Assembly: GCA_045538075.1 (NCBI GenBank)
Contig: JAZSQT010000147.1
Coordinates: 1 to 17,990 of the forward strand
DNA length: 17,990 nt
From: JAZSQT01 sp045538075
GTDB lineage: Bacteria; Chrysiogenota; Deferribacteres; Deferribacterales; Mucispirillaceae
Reading direction: 5' to 3'
The notes beneath the pieces are model-generated. The model did not search any database and was not told the DNA's origin. It saw only the letters and a list, made by a program, of their open reading frames with translations. A program made the position numbers and the translations under genes. Positions 15,116 to 17,990 of the stretch are shown piece by piece (position 1 is the first letter of the stretch; each line of letters opens with the position of its first letter).

Positions 15116-16233
15116 TGGCAATTAATAATAAGAGTAAAAAAACTTCTGAGCCAGCTCAAGATTTATCTCGTAGAAGAGGTATATTAACTGAAAATATCCG
15201 TTGTGCTATATCAAAATACGGATACATTGAACTTGATTTACCTTTATACGAACATTACGATTTGCTAAAAGAAACGGCTTTTAATTTTAGTGAAGAAAAT
15301 GTAATTAGCTTTATTGATAGAAATACTGGTAAAACATTAGTTTTACGTCCAGATTTTACTCCTCAAGTATGTAGAGCCGTTACTGGATATATGAGTGATT
15401 ATCCTCTTCCTTTACGCATATCTTATAAGGGTATAGTTTTTAGGAGTGGACATAATACAGAAAAATACCAAATAGGTTGGGAGCTTTTTGGTGGTAGTGA
15501 GCTTTGTGGCGATATAGAGATGATTTTAATAAGTACTTCTGTATTAAAATCAATAAATCTTAATGGCTATTCATTTGTTGTAGGCGATGCTATGTTTCTC
15601 CAAAGATTATTAAGTCTTACAGGTGATTTAGCTCAACCTTTAAAAGTTGCAATATCTGGCAAAAAACTCCACGATATTAAAGAACTTGTTGAAAATTCAA
15701 GTATTGATGAAAAAATCAAAAAGCTATTGTATGTATTGCCATTATCTTTTGGAAGTAGAGATGTAATTGAAGAATTGAAAAAAGTATCTTCCTTTGACGA
15801 GATTTTATTATCAAGGGTTGAGTATATTGAAGAATTATTTAATAATTTAATAAAATTAGGTATAGATGAAAATGTATTAGTTTTTGATGGAGCAGAAACT
15901 AAAGGTTTAGATTACTATACTGGTGTTAATTTTGATATCGTCCATAAAAATTCTGGAAGTAGTTTAGGCAGTGGTGGTAGATACGATAACTTAATGTTAA
16001 AATTTGGTAAAAATATATCTGCTTGTGGTATGGCATTGCATATTGAAGAGCTTATGGAATTTGATTTATGTGGCGATAATGGTCAAATTTTTGATTACTT
16101 AGTAGTTGGTTGGGATAATCTTAATAAAGCAGAAGAATTAAGAAAAACTGGCAATAGTGTTTTCTTCGTGGCAAATTTAGATAATATTGAAAAATATAAA
16201 AAGGTGTATAACTTTAAAAATATAATTAATTAA
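15115..16233 (+). CDS. hisZ: ATP phosphoribosyltransferase regulatory subunit
   Basis: This 372-residue protein resembles histidyl-tRNA synthetase but lacks the C-terminal anticodon-binding domain, as expected of HisZ, which activates the short form of HisG in the first step of histidine synthesis. Class II motif 2 is LRPDFTPQVCR at 77-87, the HisRS-like GLDYYTG is at 264-270 and motif 3 SGGRYDNL at 286-293. Only a short alpha/beta tail follows (about 325-372). The start overlaps the aminotransferase stop by one base (TAATG), and purA begins 13 bases downstream. The hisZ-purA order is common in several phyla and supports HisZ over a truncated HisRS. HisG is not in the window. Confidence 0.9.
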   Translation: MAINNKSKKTSEPAQDLSRRRGILTENIRCAISKYGYIELDLPLYEHYDLLKETAFNFSEENVISFIDRNTGKTLVLRPDFTPQVCRAVTGYMSDYPLPLRISYKGIVFRSGHNTEKYQIGWELFGGSELCGDIEMILISTSVLKSINLNGYSFVVGDAMFLQRLLSLTGDLAQPLKVAISGKKLHDIKELVENSSIDEKIKKLLYVLPLSFGSRDVIEELKKVSSFDEILLSRVEYIEELFNNLIKLGIDENVLVFDGAETKGLDYYTGVNFDIVHKNSGSSLGSGGRYDNLMLKFGKNISACGMALHIEELMEFDLCGDNGQIFDYLVVGWDNLNKAEELRKTGNSVFFVANLDNIEKYKKVYNFKNIIN

Positions 16234-16246
16234 AGGGGTAATAAAT

Positions 16247-17533
16247 ATGAATTGTTCCATTATATTAGGTGCTCAATGGGGAGATGAGGGAAAAGGAAAA
16301 ATAGTTGATATGTATTCTCGTCAAGCCGATGTTGTAGTTCGTTATCAAGGAGGACATAATGCTGGTCATACAGTATGGGTAAACGGTGAGAAATACGTTC
16401 TTCATCTTATTCCTTCTGGTATAATCCATGAGAATACTATTAATATTATAGGTAATGGAGTAGTTATTGAACTTGAGGCTTTAATTAGTGAAATGAAAGG
16501 ACTTATTGAAAGAGGAATTTCTTTTGATGGTAGATTTTTTATTAGCGATAGAGCTCATATTATTATGCCTTACCATACTTTATTTGATAAGCATAAAGAA
16601 GAATTGAAAGGTGCAAAAAAAATAGGCACAACTGGTAGAGGGATAGGTCCTACGTATATGGATAAGACTGGTAGAATCGGTATTAGAATTTGCGACCTTT
16701 TTGATGATAAAGTATTAGAAAGTAAAATTAGAAGCAATGTAGAAGAAGTTAATATTTATGCAGAAAAAATATTTGGCATAAATCAAGTATCAGCCGATAC
16801 AATTATATCAGCTTGTAAAAATTTTGCTAAAGAAATAAAGGCTTACGTTACTGATACTGCCGTAATTATAAATAAATTAGTATCAGAGAATAAAAAAGTT
16901 ATGTTTGAAGGAGCTCAAGGAACTATGCTTGATATAGATTTTGGCACGTATCCTTTCGTTACTTCTTCAAATGGCACAGCTGGTGGAGCATGTATTGGAG
17001 CTGGAATTTCACCAAGGAGTATAAAAAATATTGCTGGAGTTATGAAAGCATACACAACAAGGGTAGGTAGTGGTCCATTTCCTACAGAGCTTTTTGATAA
17101 AGATGGAGAGGAACTTCGTAGAATTGGGGCAGAGTTTGGAGCAAGCACAGGACGTCCAAGAAGATGTGGTTGGCTTGACCTTGTTGCAGCAAAATATGCA
17201 GTTATGCTTAACGGTCTAAATTATATTGCCCTTACTAAATTAGATGTATTAGACAGTATGGATACGATAAAAGTATGCACTGCTTATGAAATTGATGGTG
17301 AAATAGTTGATACATTTCCTGCTGAAATAGATAAATTAGAAAGGATAAAACCAGTATATAAAGAATTTGCAGGTTGGAAAGAAGACGTATCAAAAGCTAA
17401 AACATTAGATGACTTGCCAGAGAACGCAAGAAAATACGTTGATTTTATTAAAGAGTATTTAGGTGTTCCTTATTGTGTTGTTTCTGTAGGTGTAGATAGG
17501 GAGCAAACAATAGTATTAAATGAAATCTTCTAA
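16247..17533 (+). CDS. purA: Adenylosuccinate synthetase
   Basis: This 428-residue protein joins IMP and aspartate using GTP, the first committed step from IMP to AMP. It has the family's normal length. Motifs include LGAQWGDEGKGK at 7-18 (Asp13, nucleotide-binding glycine loop), GGHNAGHT at 35-42 with His41, GTTGRGIGPTY at 127-137, FEGAQGTMLDIDFGTYPFVTSS in the middle, and STGRPRRCGWLD with TKLDVLD in the C-terminal part. The start follows AAAGGGG at good spacing, 13 bases after hisZ. It ends the three-gene biosynthetic run. Confidence 0.98.
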   Translation: MNCSIILGAQWGDEGKGKIVDMYSRQADVVVRYQGGHNAGHTVWVNGEKYVLHLIPSGIIHENTINIIGNGVVIELEALISEMKGLIERGISFDGRFFISDRAHIIMPYHTLFDKHKEELKGAKKIGTTGRGIGPTYMDKTGRIGIRICDLFDDKVLESKIRSNVEEVNIYAEKIFGINQVSADTIISACKNFAKEIKAYVTDTAVIINKLVSENKKVMFEGAQGTMLDIDFGTYPFVTSSNGTAGGACIGAGISPRSIKNIAGVMKAYTTRVGSGPFPTELFDKDGEELRRIGAEFGASTGRPRRCGWLDLVAAKYAVMLNGLNYIALTKLDVLDSMDTIKVCTAYEIDGEIVDTFPAEIDKLERIKPVYKEFAGWKEDVSKAKTLDDLPENARKYVDFIKEYLGVPYCVVSVGVDREQTIVLNEIF

Positions 17534-17568
17534 TATATGCTTTGTAACTAATTGATATAAAAGGTTAA

Positions 17569-17599
17569 TATTTTTTTAATAAAAAAAATAAATTTTTTT
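17569..17599 (+). terminator. Possible weak A/T-only terminator after purA
   Basis: TATTTTTTT at 17569-17577 can pair with AAAAAAATA at 17582-17590 over a four-base loop, and seven T residues follow at 17593-17599. The stem has no G:C pair, so it may be low-complexity sequence rather than a real terminator. It lies between purA and the tRNA promoter, where an end of transcription would be expected. Confidence 0.3.
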
Positions 17600-17610
17600 G
17601 ATTAAATGTG

Positions 17611-17639
17611 TTGACAAGGTATTTTTTATTTGTTATATA
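17611..17639 (+). promoter_or_regulatory. Strong sigma-70-type promoter of the tRNA operon
   Basis: A perfect TTGACA at 17611-17616 is followed after exactly 17 bases by TATATA at 17634-17639, with TGT just before it giving an extended -10. Transcription should start near 17646, about 26 bases before tRNA-Lys. It is the best promoter in the window, as expected for stable RNA genes. Confidence 0.85.
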
Positions 17640-17640
17640 T

Positions 17641-17669
17641 TATTTCCGCCGAGTGATACGGTGGAAATA
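17641..17669 (+). other. Leader hairpin between promoter and tRNA-Lys
   Basis: TATTTCCGCCG (17641-17651) pairs with CGGTGGAAATA (17659-17669): 10 Watson-Crick pairs and one G-U, with loop AGTGATA. There is no T-run after it, so it is not an intrinsic terminator. It overlaps the predicted start, so the RNA may contain only the upper part. It could guide tRNA 5' processing, or be a DNA palindrome near the start site. Confidence 0.55.
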
Positions 17670-17671
17670 AA

Positions 17672-17744
17672 GAGCCGTTAGCTCAGACGGTAGAGCAACT
17701 GCCTTTTAAGCAGTGGGTCACTGGTTCGATCCCAGTACGGCTCA
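17672..17744 (+). tRNA. tRNA-Lys (anticodon TTT)
   Basis: A full cloverleaf can be drawn by eye. The acceptor stem is GAGCCGT/ACGGCTC with discriminator A, the D arm GCTC...GAGC, the anticodon stem ACTGC/GCAGT with loop CTTTTAA (anticodon at 17705-17707), and the T arm ACTGG-TTCGATC-CCAGT. Length is 73 bases. The 3' CCA is not encoded, so a CCA-adding enzyme is needed. It is the first gene after the strong promoter. Confidence 0.97.
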
Positions 17745-17763
17745 TTATTTTACAGTTTAATAT

Positions 17764-17838
17764 GACCCGTTCGTCTAGCTTGGCCTAGGACATCGGCCTT
17801 TCACGCCGACAACAGGGGTTCAAATCCCCTACGGGTCG
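17764..17838 (+). tRNA. tRNA-Glu (anticodon TTC)
   Basis: The acceptor stem is GACCCGT/ACGGGTC with discriminator G, the anticodon stem TCGGC/GCCGA with loop CTTTCAC (anticodon at 17800-17802), and the T arm AGGGG-TTCAAAT-CCCCT. The D arm GTCTAGC...CTAGGAC is typical of bacterial tRNA-Glu. Length is 75 bases and CCA is not encoded. It lies 19 bases after tRNA-Lys with no terminator or promoter between, so the two are co-transcribed. Confidence 0.97.
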
Positions 17839-17890
17839 CTTATTTTAAAGTTAAGTATAGCAACAAAGTTATAAAGGTTATACTCTAGCG

Positions 17891-17968
17891 ATTAATAAAA
17901 AATTACAGGACGTAATTTTAACATTAATGTAACAATTTCAGGACAGAAATTGCACCGAAAAAACGAAT
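17891..17968 (+). ncRNA. Candidate 5' part of a CsrA/RsmA-binding RNA (truncated by contig end)
   Basis: Two perfect hairpins sit 33 bases apart. The first has arms AAAATTAC/GTAATTTT (17899-17906 and 17912-17919) with loop AGGAC. The second has arms CAATTTC/GAAATTG (17933-17939 and 17946-17952) with loop AGGACA. GGA in a hairpin loop flanked by ACA is the established CsrA/RsmA recognition form, repeated many times in CsrB and RsmY/Z RNAs. A -10-like TATACT at 17879-17884 would start transcription near 17891, but the -35 is poor. Alternatives are a CsrA-controlled mRNA leader (a TTG at 17950 is six bases after AGGA and opens a frame to the junction) or read-through from the tRNA operon. Adapter truncates the element. 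Confidence 0.4.
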
Positions 17969-17990
17969 AAGTCGGAGGCCAAGCGGTCTT
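17969..17990 (+). other. Residual DNBSEQ/MGI sequencing adapter (not genomic)
   Basis: These 22 bases, beginning AAGTCGGAGGCC and ending GCGGTCTT, match my memory of the start of the MGI/BGI read-1 adapter. Together with the read-2 adapter in reverse complement at the left end, this is the orientation expected of a contig extended through read-through reads. Not biological sequence. Confidence 0.94.

Noticed and set aside
15115..16233. Histidyl-tRNA synthetase (hisS)
   Set aside because: The anticodon-binding domain is missing, the length fits HisZ, and it sits beside purA.
17971..17990. Looks like the 5' half of a tRNA (a GGAGGCCAAGCGGTCTT-like D arm) following two real tRNAs
   Set aside because: It is the start of the MGI adapter; the resemblance to tRNA-Leu/Ser is coincidental.

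Overview
The window looks like one complete short contig from a low-GC Gram-negative bacterium. It carries 12 protein genes, two tRNA genes and no mobile elements. The gene set suggests a deeply branching, probably anaerobic lineage: a cluster of three GH57 enzymes with DUF4912, a sugar nucleotidyltransferase fused to a phosphomutase-like domain, hisZ next to purA, and an MltB-type periplasmic lytic transglycosylase. Deferribacterota or a relative of Desulfobacterota/Nitrospirota would fit, but this is inference from gene content, not a placement. Both ends carry what I recognise as DNBSEQ/MGI library adapter (1-30 and 17969-17990), so genuine sequence runs from 31 to 17968 and both boundaries are artificial.

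Region 1 (32-11862, minus strand) is a compact eight-gene run, read from right to left. It holds a stand-alone receiver protein, a nucleotidyltransferase/left-handed beta-helix/pseudo-phosphomutase fusion, a GH57 amylopullulanase-like hydrolase, a GH57 4-alpha-glucanotransferase, a GalT-family nucleotidyltransferase, a GT5 glycogen synthase, a Rho_N+DUF4912 protein and a GH57 branching enzyme. Gaps are 1-51 bases or 4-base ATGA overlaps, which fits one operon; the best promoter is an extended -10 at 11896-11904. No protein has a signal peptide, so this is a cytoplasmic alpha-glucan (glycogen) synthesis and turnover unit built on GH57 rather than GH13 enzymes. Two members are odd: the synthase lacks the KxGG donor-binding motif, and the phosphomutase-like domain has lost most catalytic loops.

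Region 2 (12043-13826) has rpe (minus) and an mltB-like transglycosylase (plus), divergent over a short AT-rich spacer. Region 3 (13961-17533, plus) has a class V aminotransferase and hisZ sharing one base, then purA: amino-acid, histidine and purine biosynthesis.

Region 4 (17534-17968) has a near-consensus promoter, a leader hairpin, tRNA-Lys(TTT) and tRNA-Glu(TTC). It is followed by two perfect hairpins, each presenting AGGAC in its loop, the classic form of a CsrA/RsmA binding site. The contig ends there, so this may be the start of a CsrB/RsmZ-type regulatory RNA or a CsrA-controlled leader. No stretch above 300 bases lacks a gene.
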